In this document: in pieces, positions 45,901-61,400 of the stretch
Layout: every line of letters begins with the position of its first letter
Position numbering within the stretch: position 1 is the stretch's first letter
Source of the DNA: Syngnathus acus
Taxonomy: Eukaryota > Chordata > Actinopteri > Syngnathiformes > Syngnathidae
Assembly: GCF_901709675.1 (NCBI RefSeq)
Contig: NC_051104.1
Coordinates: forward strand, 8,190,501 to 8,254,500
Direction of reading: 5' to 3'
DNA length: 64,000 bases
Notes under the pieces: model-generated
The model's database searches: none
Seen by the model: only the letters and a program-made list of their open reading frames with translations
Told to the model about the DNA's origin: nothing
Made by a program: the position numbers and the translations under genes

Positions 45901-46287
45901 TTTTGACAGGACATCAAGTGTTGAGGGAGCGAGAACAGGTGTTGATCTAAATGACGCCGCTCAAATTCCGCCTCTCCCATCAAGCGATTCAATGGCCGGC
46001 CCCCGCCGCTCGGAGCTGACCCCGATAAGGAGGGCTTGAAAAATGGTCCGCGGCCCGCCACGCGCCATCTGTCTACGCTACAAGGCTCTGGAGAGAAGCT
46101 CAGGGAGGAGAGTGCCGCGGCGGGCTCATAACAAGCCGTGGCACGGGTGTTTGATTGAAATGGGAAACAAAGCACTAAATGCCAGCTGACGTGCTGATTT
46201 ACAGCCTGCCCGAACCCCCAAAGCCCCTTTTCAATCACCGAATGAACCACTAATAAACAAAGTCAAAAGGAGTTGGGGAGGGGGGCA

Positions 46288-46367
<80 letters not shown>

Positions 46368-47192
46368 GAAAAAAAACAACAACAGCGTGATAAATCACGG
46401 CGGGAGGGATCCTTTTATTCCACAGGTCGGAAGTGTCGAAGAGCCCGCCGACCGACGTTTGCTTTTCTCTCCGCTCGGGCTTTCAAAGCGGTTCATACCC
46501 AATGCTAACCATCAAAATGGCATTAGAGAACGGGCGAGGGGATCATTAGAAAAGCAATTCCAATCTATTATCGGCTTTTAATCGCGCTCCGACTTTGCGC
46601 ATATTTTATGAAAAACGCAAGGTTGGCAAGACAAATTCAGAAAGCCACTCCTCCTCCTCCTTTAGTGGATCAGCACAGTAAATCAACAGCAGGATGCAAT
46701 TTGCTCCCCTTAGCCTCTTGTAAAGCTATCCCGTCCACTCTCGCAGTGATTCATCTTCTTCGGCCAGCTAATTGTTTTGTACAGATATCCAATAATGATG
46801 AAAGACGAAGGGCGGGATTTATGGCAAAAGTGGCAGGAAAAAGGAAGGGACGTCGTAAAAAAATTAAAGGCATTAACGGAGCGCACTTGAAATTCTCCCG
46901 GAGAGGCAAAATCTACAATTATGAGTCAACCGTCTTGCTCGAGTTGTAAATTTTAAGCGCGGACACATAATACGATCGTTGTCGTAATCGTTTTCACTAT
47001 CTCAATAGCCTCAACATACGGATGGAATGGAAAAAAATTAAAATAAAACAGCATCTATTTTGAGTGGCTTAGGCAATTTTTTCCAGGCCTCCATTTTGAG
47101 TCAGGTTCTGCTACTGTAAATTAGCGGGCGGGCGGGCGGGCGGGCGGGCGGGCGGGCGGGCAGCCAGGCAGCCAGGCAGGCAGGCAGGCAGC

Positions 47193-47247
<55 letters not shown>

Positions 47248-50200
47248 CCAGGCAACCAGCACCTCTGACATCCTGGCCCTCATGTAATCAGCCTCCCGAG
47301 AAGAGGTAATTGCCCTCATCCAGCCCTGACAGCTTGACGGACATCTTCTGCTTCCTGTCGCCGCTTGTAAATGGCAGCGAGATGCGCTCGGCCAGCGGAT
47401 GGATGCCCTACCTTCTGCTCTCTTTGCAGACGGCCAGCGGGCGGATGCCCTACCTTCTGCTCTCTTCGCAAACGGCCAGCGGACGGATGCCCTAGCTTTT
47501 GCTCTCTTAAACGACACTTACTGCCTCGAAACATGTTACGGTGCTAATTGTACAAATGTAAATGGACGATTAAGTGTTTCTTAATATTGGAAAAAAAGGT
47601 TTAAATAGTGACCATTCCGTTACAGGTTGGAAAAAAAATAGAACGCACAGACGCCCATTTGAACCTTTTGTGGGATACTGCAAATTCACTCACCTGACTT
47701 TGGGAACCAGGAGGCGATGCTGCACCATGAGCGTGTGACAGATGGACGCCATCATGGTGAACACGTCCTCACTGGCCGAGTCCCTCCACACCAGGTTGAG
47801 TAGCGTGTTGGTCTGCTGTTTGGTGTCCAGCTTGCGCACGCATTCCTCAGTGATCAGCTGCACGGAGATGCGACTGTCATCCTAATGGGCCAAGAGGGCG
47901 TTCGTTCCGGTTAAGTTGATGAAGGTTGTCCGCGTGCGTGCCACACGCACACCGTGTGCTTATGGTACCTTCACGGACAGCGGGTGGATATCGGCGTCAG
48001 AGTCATCCTCGGAGTCGCTGCCCACCTCGGGCCGGTTGCAGCTCTCGGTCACGGGCAACAGGGGCAGCAATGTCCGCAGAGCACTTAAATACAGCAGCAG
48101 GCCTTCCTCCGATAGCGAACCTGCCAAACGAATGGTGGCGGTCGTAGGTAGGTAAACGGACAGATGTGACGACGGCTGACGGAATCCACTCGACGGCTAC
48201 GCACCCAGGCAGTTCTCTCCTGCAGAGAGGACAAAGTAAAATATCCAGGGTGCGCGATTCTGGGCGACGGTGTGCCGGAGGGAGCCGAGGAAGGCCTCGA
48301 AGGGGAAGGCCAGCCGGGGGTCGGACAGGGCCGGGATGAAGAAGTGAAAGATCTGCTCCGTGAAGGGCGCCGAAATGAACTCCTCAGTGAAGGCGGCAAA
48401 GACAAAGTGCCTGGAAGACAATGGCAGATGAGCTCCACTTTAAAAAGTTGCTTGGTCCAAAAAAAAAAAGAACCAATTAGGAATGAAAATGAGGGGCAGA
48501 CTTTATGATGTGCGGGGCAGGTTGATCAGTCTGCTAAGTGAGCGCTCGGCTATTATGTCAGCAAACGGAGCTGCTTTGTGTGGCTCACATCTGGCGAGCC
48601 CCCGTCACTCCCCCCCCCAAGTCACATAATGAGCTGTCGGACTCCGTGTGTGTGTACACAAGTTCCTCTCGCTCCCGCCTTGCTTTTCTTCAAAGAAGAA
48701 AAGGAGAACCCTGGACGTTTGCTCATAAGAATGTCTCCGACGCAAGGCAAACAGTCGCGAGACGACTTGAGGGCAGGGGGGTGAATTTTACAGCTTGTTG
48801 TAAATTGACTTGAGTGTTGACTCCAGGAGTAAAAGAATATGAAAAAAAAGAAGCCCGACCCAGCTTGTCGTACCTGGCGCCCGCTGTGCAGGAGGAGTAG
48901 CTAAAGTGCAAAGGTTTGAGGATGTGTTCCAATAGTGTGCTTGCCAAGGGAATAGAAGGAGAGTCACTGTACTCCAGACTCGGAGGGAGTCGGTGAGTCA
49001 CCAAAATGTACAGCGACCTGTAATATCCTGAAAAAGGACGACAACACGTGAGATGTTGACAAATATTTCATTTCGGGTTGTTGACACACGGACGGACGGA
49101 CGGACGGACGGACGGGACTGTCGCCGCTTGCTTACCTTTCTGGATCATATAGTGCAAAATCTGCTCCACCGTTGACGCCACACGGTTGGCGTCAGCCAAG
49201 ACGGGCAAGTAGACTCTCTCCGACGAGAAGATTTCCAACATCCGCATGGGAACGGCCACATTTAAGCTGTCGTCACCGCAGTTCTGCAGGAGTCTGGTTG
49301 GGAAAACATTGGAGATATTATCGAGTGGTTTTATTGAAGTTGCATATTCATTTGGGGGGGAAAGAAAAAACAAAAAACGCCTAGAGCAGAGATTCAAAAG
49401 CGGAATCTCAACCTTGGTGAGCACGAATGCACGACGACATTAGGTGCAAAGATCCTCATTAGAATGCCAAAGTACCTGCAGCAAAAACCCAATAGCCTCT
49501 TGATCTGAAACATACACGTCTGCCTGTGTGGAGCCACGAGCAGCTTGACAAACTGACAGTTGTGTTTCACCAGGTTCTGGCACAGCCATATCTGCAATCA
49601 AACACACACGCAAAAATGACATTGGAGTCGAGAGACAAAGCCAGGCGAGTATAATCAAAGCTGTCCTCTCACCAATCTGTGCGCATCCACGCTCTGTCGG
49701 TAGAAAAAGATGAGCTGCCTCGAAAGCAGACTTAGGGTCGGGGCTTCCAAAACGGGCTGTGTCTGGTTGGCGCAGTCGTCAAAATGGGCCCTCTGGATTG
49801 CGTACTGAAGAAAAACATCAATCAATCAATCCATCCATCCATCCATTTTAGAAAGAAAGAAATCGCCGAGATTTGACATTCAATTGTAGTATATTGAAGT
49901 GGGAAGAAGTTGACTATTTCCAAGATCTAATCAAAGATGTTTGAACTATTTATTAAAGTTGTAGCATTTTGAGAATAAAGATGTGATATTACAAGAAGTC
50001 ATTTTTTGCGATTGGCGTGAAAACCGACCTGTCGCTTCAAATCTTGGTAGCCGCGTACATAGGACTGAATGAGGATGGCATTCTTCAGCCGTTTCCTATC
50101 ATCCTGAGACATGACGGGGGAAAGAAAAAGTGAGGAAACAATCTTACTGTAGAAAAACCATTTCTGACAATATGGTCATCATTCATATGGTGAATAGAAT

Positions 50201-50438
50201 CTTTCATTTCTAAAGTGTGTCAACCAAAAAGCTCCACGGTGTATTAGTCACCTCTCTTTTTCTTCTTTCTTCTTGAGTACGATGCAGCAGGGATGCTTTG
50301 GCTTCCTGGGAAAAGCATACAATATATGACTGACCTTGTCATTTGGGGATAGGACCAATAACCACACCTTACCTTTTTACTTGCTCCTCCGAGTGACACC
50401 TTAGGTCTCGTCTTGAAATCACCCTCGAAGCTAAACAT
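36126..50438 (-). CDS. ube3c: Ubiquitin-protein ligase E3C (HECT-type E3), 23 coding exons
   Basis: Exons from 5': 50373-50438, 50252-50305, 50029-50103, 49673-49804, 49476-49591, 49136-49293, 48874-49027, 48205-48410, 47969-48120, 47694-47881, 45080-45166, 44852-45009, 44553-44782, 43425-43529, 43254-43341, 42186-42283, 41979-42111, 41290-41537, 39150-39362, 38014-38202, 37870-37936, 37591-37721, 36126-36296. Sum 3219 nt, 1072 residues (human 1083), with every phase consistent. N-terminus [22 protein letters not shown]-type motif [10 protein letters not shown] near residue 55, long helical middle with an acidic [10 protein letters not shown] insert, and a C-terminal HECT domain from about residue 730. 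The catalytic cysteine is in [10 protein letters not shown], codon at 36225-36227 (residue 1040). UBE3C is a proteasome-associated ligase that extends chains on partly degraded substrates. No frameshift or lost catalytic residue was seen. Confidence 0.96.
39563..39628. repeat. (CAGG)n tetranucleotide in a UBE3C intron
   Basis: About 16 CAGG units preceded by a CGG/CAG stretch, in the intron between exons 41290-41537 and 39150-39362. Confidence 0.95.
40495..40760. repeat. Dispersed fish-type repeat fragment in a UBE3C intron
   Basis: Contains CTCAAAGTGCTACATGGCA, AACTGGACGACAACCAGGAT, GAACAGGGATTACGG and GGAGTTCCACAGTGTGGGGG, phrases I recall from an abundant fish repeat. No coding capacity is visible. 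Confidence 0.5.
41588..41648. repeat. (CAAGG)n pentanucleotide
   Basis: About 11 CAAGG units with one GGCAG variant, just upstream (gene sense) of the UBE3C exon at 41290-41537. Confidence 0.93.
46287..46367. repeat. (AAAG)n tetranucleotide in a UBE3C intron
   Basis: About 20 AAAG units. Lys-Glu-Arg frames across it are artefacts. Confidence 0.95.
47124..47250. repeat. (GGGC)n-(CAGG)n compound tetranucleotide
   Basis: About nine GGGC units pass directly into about 22 CAGG/CAGC units, inside the 2.5-kb UBE3C intron 45167-47693. Confidence 0.95.
47389..47515. repeat. 42-bp x 3 minisatellite
   Basis: CGGCCAGCGG recurs at 47389, 47431 and 47473, each followed by ATGCCCTAnCTTnTGCTCTC. As 42 is a multiple of three, every frame shows a 14-residue repeat; it is intronic in UBE3C. 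Confidence 0.9.
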
Positions 50439-51150
50439 CTTCACCTCTTTCCCATTGACTGATGGCGATATTGACACTTATTCCTGCACCAAAAAAAAAA
50501 AGCCAAGAAAAGCTAAACCAAGGTGTAACCAAAAGCTAGTGGGAGAGCTGTCAAAAATATGCTTGACAGTTGTAAGTAAGAAACAATACAGGACGCTGAT
50601 AAATCACACAGCACTTGAGCGTTTTATTCCAGTCCTATTTAAATGTCAAACGTCATTTGTTAGGATTCGGCTTCGACCACACTCAGTTCAACCGGCTTCC
50701 TAAGCTAGCAAATGACTCAGCAAGCAGGCTTCGAACGAAACCGTCTACGTGATAAAAATCAAATATAGCAAAAATTGAGAGGGAAATGTGCATATTGGCG
50801 CAACGTTTCGACACCCGTGTTCGCGTAGAACGACTTTGTTGACGTTAGTTAGCGACTGAGCTAAGTCGCTAGCGGAGGAGCTAGCACTGATAAGGGCTAC
50901 CATCACGGTGGGGTGCCCCTTTGAGACATCTGTTATAGTTGGACGGAACGGAGCGGAACTATAGGTGGCACATTGGCAGCATGTGCAATGGTTACCTTTG
51001 GCGTGTGAACTGCGTGGGGGTTGCGCTGAGCTGTTTTAGAGGTGAATCCGGACGATTTATTTCCCTGTGTGCGCAAGAAGTCAACACACCACCGGGAGAA
51101 AGCGGAGACCCGATTACTTCCGCTTCCTGTACGTCTGCGAAGCCAATTGG
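50439..51150 (-). promoter_or_regulatory. ube3c: UBE3C 5' untranslated exons and promoter
   Basis: An acceptor GGTGCAG|GAATAAG places the start of the first coding exon at 50483, leaving 45 nt of leader before the ATG. A donor AAAG|GTAACC at 50996/50995 marks a probable non-coding exon running up to about 51110. Just upstream (plus-strand reading) are ETS-type cores ACTTCCG and TTCCTG at 51115-51130 and a CCAAT at about 51142, typical of a housekeeping promoter. The transcription start is inferred. Confidence 0.5.
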
Positions 51151-52664
51151 ACGAAAGGAACGTCAATACTACGTCAGACGTAAGCTGTATTCCAGTTAAA
51201 CAGTTCAAATCCGATTTTTAACATGCAAATAGTGAATGGAGTGCAGTCATAAAAAACGAAACCATAAAACCGGACCAACCTTGTCATCCCTTTAATCCAA
51301 AAGATCATTGTCACGGGTAAACATACTTCTATTCTATTTAAACGAACGTGTGTGTGTGCGCTTCACTGCTACTCTTAAACGATTGCAAAGACTGGAAATT
51401 TCACATTTTCGAGGTACACCGAATGCATCACGGGGCCACCGATGAAAGCGCACTGTCATCGAGGAATATGGATCAAATAGATAATTACATTTGATCGTTC
51501 ATTGAATTGGAATCAAACATGATACGGAATATTTCTAATTTACATTTTATTTCTGTACATGCGTAGTACATGATTACATTACTGGCATTTTAACGTTTTT
51601 CCTATTTTTGTCTTTAAATGTGCCTCTGAGCAAATTTCCCTATGATGGATTTTAATCATCTAAAAATTAAAGTTGAATGAAGTTAACATTTGATCGAAAA
51701 CGTTGTAGGTGTATGCAGTGAATGTACAAATAGGAAATTCCGAGATTTATGGGAGCATCACGAAACTCAACTGACAGATGAGGATTTAACTGTGGCTTCA
51801 AATGGGAAAATGCCGATAAAAGAGACCGCGTGAAGTGGCTTTACAAAATGAGCACATATTGTAATGAATGCATTGTAAACTATGCCTAGACGTCACGTTG
51901 ATTTGTATTGTATCTAATTGTCCAAGTCATTAAGGGGCTATATTAACAGCTCTCATGGATGATGAGGGACTTGAGACAACCCCCTTTCTCTTCTTCTTGG
52001 ATGTGATGGGTAAAAAAGGAAAAAAAAGAAAAAGAGGAGTGGCTGTGGTGGGGGTCATAAATCTGTAAGGGCCAATTGTAAATGGCTCCATATTTCACCG
52101 CAGCCTTAATTGAAATATTCATAGTGCATTTAATAAAATTAAAGCAGCTAGACAGGCGCATGCAGACGGCTGTACAATCATCCTGCGCAGCTAGATCTGA
52201 TTATTAAAAACAATCATGAAAACAGACAGTAATCATTATTTCATAAATACAGACTAAAAGAATTCTATTATAAAACAGAAAACACTTCAATAAATAATAA
52301 TGCCAAATGGATCACTTTAATTAATGCTATTGGGTTTTCTTTTTGAAATAAAAATGACAATCCTAAAAACTAGACAGCTACTCTAGAGAAAATGTATATT
52401 CAAAGTAACAACAACAAAAAATACTCAACATCAAAGTCACAAAGAGCTTCAATAGAGCTTTCGATCGATATAAGTGGGGTCGAATATTCGATTCGGTTTG
52501 ATGAAATGAAAACCAATTTCCCAAGTTGGTTTTGTTTTGGTTATCTGCCCCAAACATTTGAATTAAGATATTCTGCAAAAATGAGTCATATTCTTTTGCC
52601 CTCCTGCTCTCTCTCTCTCATCCATCCATCCATCCATCCATCCATCCATCCATGCATGTCAGCT

Positions 52665-52696
<32 letters not shown>

Positions 52697-54385
52697 CTTC
52701 TATAGCTGCCGCTTATCATGGAGGTGCGCAATTAAATGGCGATCCTTTAGCTGCAAAGCGGCCGCCGACTTGTTGATTTCCCCCGAGCAAATAAAACGTC
52801 GGCCATGGCGCTGACGAATGGTGCAAAACTAATCAGCTTTATTGGTAGACAGGTTAAGGCCAACGGGGGTGTCGATAATTCTCGCGGTGACCTCCCTCTT
52901 CCATTAACTTTAAGTGGCTTATTAGACCTTGCACGCTCCATTCCAAGCGCAGCAGAATCGCCGCCATTGGAATTGGATTCATTTGGACGCTGGCCTCGCT
53001 CCATTTTTTCTCTTTTCAACATGTTGATAAGCACATCCAAATGAGCAGTCCGTCGGCTTTCGTCCGCATGGTTCCGTTTTCACTCGAATTTTGCCATGCA
53101 TTCGGCCTCACACGTCACCTTCGCATGTTCGCGCGTGCCATTTTTCTCCACCGGCTGACGGTTATTATTAGGATGGTAAGAATCATTGCCGAATTACCCC
53201 GTGTGTGCACTTTTATTTCATTTGTCATCTAAATCCAATTGGGGGATGTGACAGCTCACCTTTGAAGCAAGATTCATCATTTAGTTTTGAAAAGGATTAT
53301 TTGAACATTAAACCATGCCTCTAATCATCATTTGCCACCTTAGTAAAGACGTCTCAATCACCCGTCACCCATTTTAAACCCCGTTGGAAATTCAATTCAT
53401 ATGTTTGTAGTTTTTTTGTTCATTTGTATTCCTTCATTCATAATTCAGGTTGGAATAGAAAAGTGTTCCGTTTTGTTTTCAACCACTTAAAAAACGAAAA
53501 TCCGAGAGAGAAATAAAAACGAGATGGTCAGTATAAAGCACTATTTAAAAAGTACATATATTCAAAATGAAAATGTCTCAAACTCACAACCGAGCACATA
53601 CAAAACAGCAACATGTATTACACCTGTGATCATGGATCAAAATAAGCCTCATATTTGTGCTGCAAAAAGGCAATCAAATGTATTTCATATGAAAAACATT
53701 TTCCTGTGGTCACGTTCCAGGAAGCACTATTTTTTTTATTTGTAACCAAATCAAATCATTCAAATGTTAAATCATCGAAATAAAACAAGAATTGGGCTCA
53801 GCCTTTGGGGGGTTATCCGCTAGAGGATTGAAACTCATTTGATCAACCGAAAACAAAAATGAACAAAACAAGGACGGACATCCAAATATATTTGATCAAT
53901 ATAAAAAGCCACACAGTTTCCTGCAGGAAAAACGAGTTCGCCATTTCTGTGTGCTTATTTTTGAGATTCGAAAGCATCATCACTATTTCAAATCATATTA
54001 ATAATGACCATAATACTAATATGTGTCTTGAAAAAGGCGCCTCGGGTGACCTTGAGGGGTGTGAAATCCTTCCAGTGTGCTGCACTTTAATTCCTTAAAC
54101 GAATATTAACGACGAAGCTGTTCGTGTAAAATACGGCGCCTCGTTAGAATGACTTGACGATGTTGCGTCTTTTGGCTGGAAGATGCGTGACTGCACGCGC
54201 GCGCTAATGGAAATGAGGAGGAGGGGGGGGGGGGGGGGGGTTACTTCTCCTCCCTCAGGCCAACCGCCCGCCGGCCAATCGTCTACACGGGACGAGCATT
54301 AAGTGTCACGCCAAGCTCGTCGCTGCTCCCACTCCCGGTCCCGTCCCAACTTTGGTGCGGTCGCTCTTAGCTGTCTCCCTCCAAG
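51151..54385. other. UBE3C-MNX1 intergenic interval, probable MNX1 regulatory DNA
   Basis: No gene seen. AT-rich with homeodomain-type cores (TAATTGAAATATTCATAG, AATAAAATTAAAGCAGC at 52090-52150; GCGCAATTAAATGGCG, ACTTTAAGTGGCTTATTAG at 52725-52925). ATCC and TCG microsatellites lie at 52618-52695. A C/G homopolymer at about 54222-54240 and a CCAAT box at 54275-54279 precede the MNX1 start. Regulatory function is inference from position next to a developmental transcription-factor gene. Confidence 0.4.
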
Positions 54386-57100
<2,715 letters not shown>

Positions 57101-57655
57101 GTGCGCGGAGGACTTTGCATGGAGAGACTTTTTATCATTGACATTTTTAGGAAAAAAATACAGAAGCAATTTAACACTATACTTTGCCAACACAGGCGAG
57201 GAGCGTAATTTGTGATATCAGTGGAAGTAAAAAAGTGCAGAGAAGCCCAAAAACATTTCTATTACCATTGAAATGTTACTATCAAATCTAACCAACCAAT
57301 TAAGTATGTCACTTGCCAGGTAACCTGTAATTCTTTGCCAACATAATACGACACTAGACGAAAACAAATTAGGCATCGCTATGGGATGTTTTCATTTGTT
57401 TCCTATTACGATAAAAAAAAAACTCATCTCATTTATACGCAATGTCCCACTTTTGATGTCTATGCAAAAATGAGCATTTTTGGGGGGGAAATTTCATTTC
57501 ATCTGCTTTGACAGCAATAATCTTGTTGTATGTTACGCCTTGTTAAAAAAAAGTTCAGTTTATTTTTCTATACTGTACTGTATTTATAAAAGAAAACAAG
57601 GCATGCTAAATTGTGGCGCAAACAGTGTCAAATAAATATTGTGATTTTTTTAAAA
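57101..57655 (+). other. mnx1: MNX1 3' untranslated region
   Basis: Follows the TGA at 57098-57100 and ends near the polyadenylation signal AATAAA at 57631-57636, with a GT-rich stretch at 57660-57670 as a downstream element. Confidence 0.65.
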
Positions 57656-58411
57656 ATACGTGTGTGTGTGAGTTGGAGCGACGGTTTGATTTATAGCGCA
57701 GGACACATGCAGCCTTGTTCGTTGACAGGCCGGGGTCATGGGAATGACTGTTAATGGCGCTGTCGGATGTGTGCAAACGTGCCGTGTGAGCAAACAGCAA
57801 GAAGAAGAAACATTTCGCGCCACACCACCAATGGACTTGCATTGAGACACGCTGTTAAAAAAAACAAAAAAAAAACTTTCTATTGAGACTCAATTGACCA
57901 TTGTAATTGGGAACCTAGATCAACATAACCGCTGATTTTGTAATATCATTTCAATGAAAACAATTTTGTCATCACAGTCTCACTACGACAAACAGATGAC
58001 TAGAGGCATTGCAAGAGGGGTGTGCAGACTTTTTAGATCTAGGAAATATAAAGTTGGCTCAATTGGATTATTTTGTCACAGGCTGTTTAGTGCCGGCGTT
58101 TATCTTCTCGCCGTGTTTGCCTCGGCGGCTACGAGTTCAGGCCCGGGTCAGACCCGAGCGGGCAGGTAAAGGCTGCCGCACAGAGGTCAGTCAGTGTGTG
58201 GAGTGCACACAGTGAGCCCATTGATCCCACTGTATACACCTCGGTGGGCGCTTAGTCACGCCGTGTCACTTGTTCACACTGCGCTTCAAAGCGGTCATCA
58301 TTTACAGCCCTGAATAAAAAGGTTTGGATTTGATGACCCCTTTTCTCGACCCGTATAAAGTCTCAGCAGCCACAACCTAGTACGTCAACATGGTGAATTT
58401 TTTTTTTGGAG
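57656..58411. other. Convergent MNX1-NOM1 intergenic space and NOM1 3' untranslated region
   Basis: No open gene. Between the tail of MNX1 (plus) and the NOM1 stop codon (minus, 58412-58414). I did not find a clear NOM1 polyadenylation signal. Confidence 0.5.
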
Positions 58412-61400
58412 TTACAGTTTGACTTTGGCCTCTTTGGCCTCCATGGCCTTGACGGCGATGCGAGCGCGCTCCGTCAGCGCGGCGGCATCCTGCGGCCCGG
58501 CGCTTTTCAGCAGGAAGTGGCTGATGAAAAGCTTCAGGCCCTCGCGCAGCATTCCCAGTTGGGGAATTCCAGAAATCCTGGCAGGTGGGCAACAAATGAA
58601 GGAAGGAAGGGATGACCATTATTAATAGCACAACCATCTCCACGAAAGAAAATGTGGGGTTTTCTTCATGCGTGACTACAGTAACAACTTGTCTCCCCCT
58701 GACTTTGACTTGGCCGGTGCTGCCGTTTAAGTTAGCAAAGCAGCAAGCTCTCTCTCACCTTGAAAAAATGCCAGCAAGATCCTCAGGCTCGGTGTCTGTG
58801 AGCAGCCGAGTCAGGACTTGGCGAAGGAAGCGCACCTTGGGCTTGTCCAGCTCTCCAAACTCAATCACCTAGAACAGCAAAATCGCACCTGTGTGAAAAC
58901 GGGAACCAGTAGAGCGCAGAGCCCCACTAAGGCTTGACCCATTAGCACACAATTTGCATTACGATGGCTCCGGTAATGGAACTATGCTAGTTTTGTGAGC
59001 CGCTCTCAGCTATTTTGCATTATCAAAGTCAAAGTCAAAGTCAAAGTCAGCTTTATTGTCAATCCCTTCATATGTCAAGACACACAAAGAAACCGAAATT
59101 CCGTTTCCTCCATCCCACGGTGACGAGACATACAAGTAGGCGACACAAAACAAAAACAAGAAGGCACAAACCATAAATAATAAATAATAAATAAAATAAA
59201 ATAAAATGAGCGATGAATAAAAACAGACCAATAACCCATTGAATATGAGGGGCAAAACCGAGCCAGTGAGCATACAGCAAGAACAGGACGCTACGCTGAA
59301 TGCGTTAGCATTAAGCTTACGTGCTTTGCTTAAATACAATAAAGAGCTTGAAGCAAACACACTTGACACCTTTGTATATATATATATATATAGTATATAT
59401 AAAACATTCTCTCCAGCTTCCTTACTTTGAACAGCGAGAGCGAGAAGCACTTGTTCTGGAGGAAGCGCGTCACGAGCTGGATCAAATTGTTAAAAGTCCT
59501 GGCGGGAAGGTTGGAAAGCTCCCGGAATTTATCCCACAGGCTGAACTGGAAGGTCATCTGTGGAAAAACACGGCAAGTGTCAAAAAGCTAACGAGGCGGC
59601 GCGCGAAACGCAAACGTTCCCGGCGCGCTCTTTCAGAAGGACAATAAAGTGGCGGTGGCCGATGCGGTCGGGCCGTGGAGGAAGTAGTGTTGTTTGCGGT
59701 CGCAGTTTGAGGGGTGCGAGAAGATCCCAGCGCACAGAGGAGATGGGTACGATTCGCACGCAGACTGATTAGCACTCTACGGCTCGGCACTTTGATGCTT
59801 TTGAGGGCCATGAAAGCGACACCATCACACGGGACCTCAATGTGAGCTTTTGCTGAGCTACGTCTCGGCCACCTGGAAGCGGCGGTCGTGAGCGCAGAAC
59901 TTCTCTCCCAGCACGGCGTAGAAGCCGTTGAAGGTTTTCTCCTGCAGGCAGCAGTCCATCAGCACGTGGACGATTTCCCGCTCCTGTTTGTCTTTCAGCC
60001 CCATCCTTCACACGACCCAAAGAGATTTCAGCGTCCAGACAACCTCGTAAAACCTTCCAACGCACCTCAGCAGCTTGTCAAACGCATCCAAATAGTCCTC
60101 GCTGGTCATGAGCACGCAGAAGATGTTCCTTCGGACCTCTGTGTTCATCCGCTGCTTTCGGGCCAGTTCCAGAACTTTAGCGGTGAACTGAAACAGTTTA
60201 ACAATACAAAAAATGACAAAGGCGGCTGACATGTCCGTCCCCCCCCCCCCCCCCCCATTCAATCAGGAAGGGCACAATTCACTCACCTGTCCTTCACCGA
60301 CGCTTTTATTCGCTTGCTCGCTAATCATGGGTGCTCCGCTCCACGACGAGCCTACAATCCACCAGCGGCCCACCTGCTCGGCCGACAGCAGGTTGTCCAG
60401 GGACACCCGCAGTTTCAGGTCGCCGCCTGCCGTGTTGCGTTGGATCTGTAAACATTCAGCGCTTAAAAAAAGTCATCCTGAGGAGCAACTGTCTCAAAAG
60501 ACGGATTTTGTAATCAAGCCCGCCAGCCAGTTTGCAGGGAGTCTGTAAAGGCAGCTCTTTGTCACCACCTGATGGCTAAAGAGTGAACTACAAAAAAACG
60601 ACAACATTATTGTATGTATCTGTGATGAATGGAATGAATCACTGTCAAGTAATAGGATTTTTTTTTTTTTTTTTTTTTTAAGAAATTCACCCACCAAAGT
60701 CCTTTGCAGCTTCTTGAGCTTCTCAACAGGCTCGGGATCGTAGCCCGGAATCTTGCGCATGTCATTATTCTTCAACGCCAGCATGGTTTCCAACATGAAA
60801 CGCACCTACAAATGTCGACGTGTTAAGCGGATAGATAAGGCACCCGGCAACCGACTCGGTCGGCTTCCGTTAGGCGGACAAAATACACTTGGCTTTGGTC
60901 GTCAACATACTCTGGTTCGATCGTGGAATTTCTTCCCCACGTCGGCCGCCTTGCGCTGGGCTTCGGCGATGAGCTCCTTGAGAGCCAGGGGGTCGTCCTT
61001 CCGCAGCGAGAAGCCCACGTTGCGCAGCACCAACAGCGCCAGCTCAATGTCCTTCTCGGAGAACGCCGCCAGCAGGCGGCGCAGGATGTCGAAGATGAGC
61101 AGCGAGTGCACCACCTGGAAGTTGTAGAGATGCGCCACGACGGCCAGCAGGTTGTCGCACTCCTTGCCCTCGCTCGGTCGCTCGTACGTGTCGTCGAAAA
61201 GGCGTACGACCGTCTCCAGGAAATGGGCTCCGACCTGGAATGTGTGTTCGTGAGCGCCCGCCGCTTTCAAGAAGTTGTTTCGGTGCTGGCTGCCTACCTC
61301 CAAACCCACGGTGTGATGGAGGATGCTGAGCAGCAGGACGTGCTCCATCAGCAGCCGGTCGGGCATCAGTGCGGGCGCGACGCAGGCGGCCAGCAGCACC

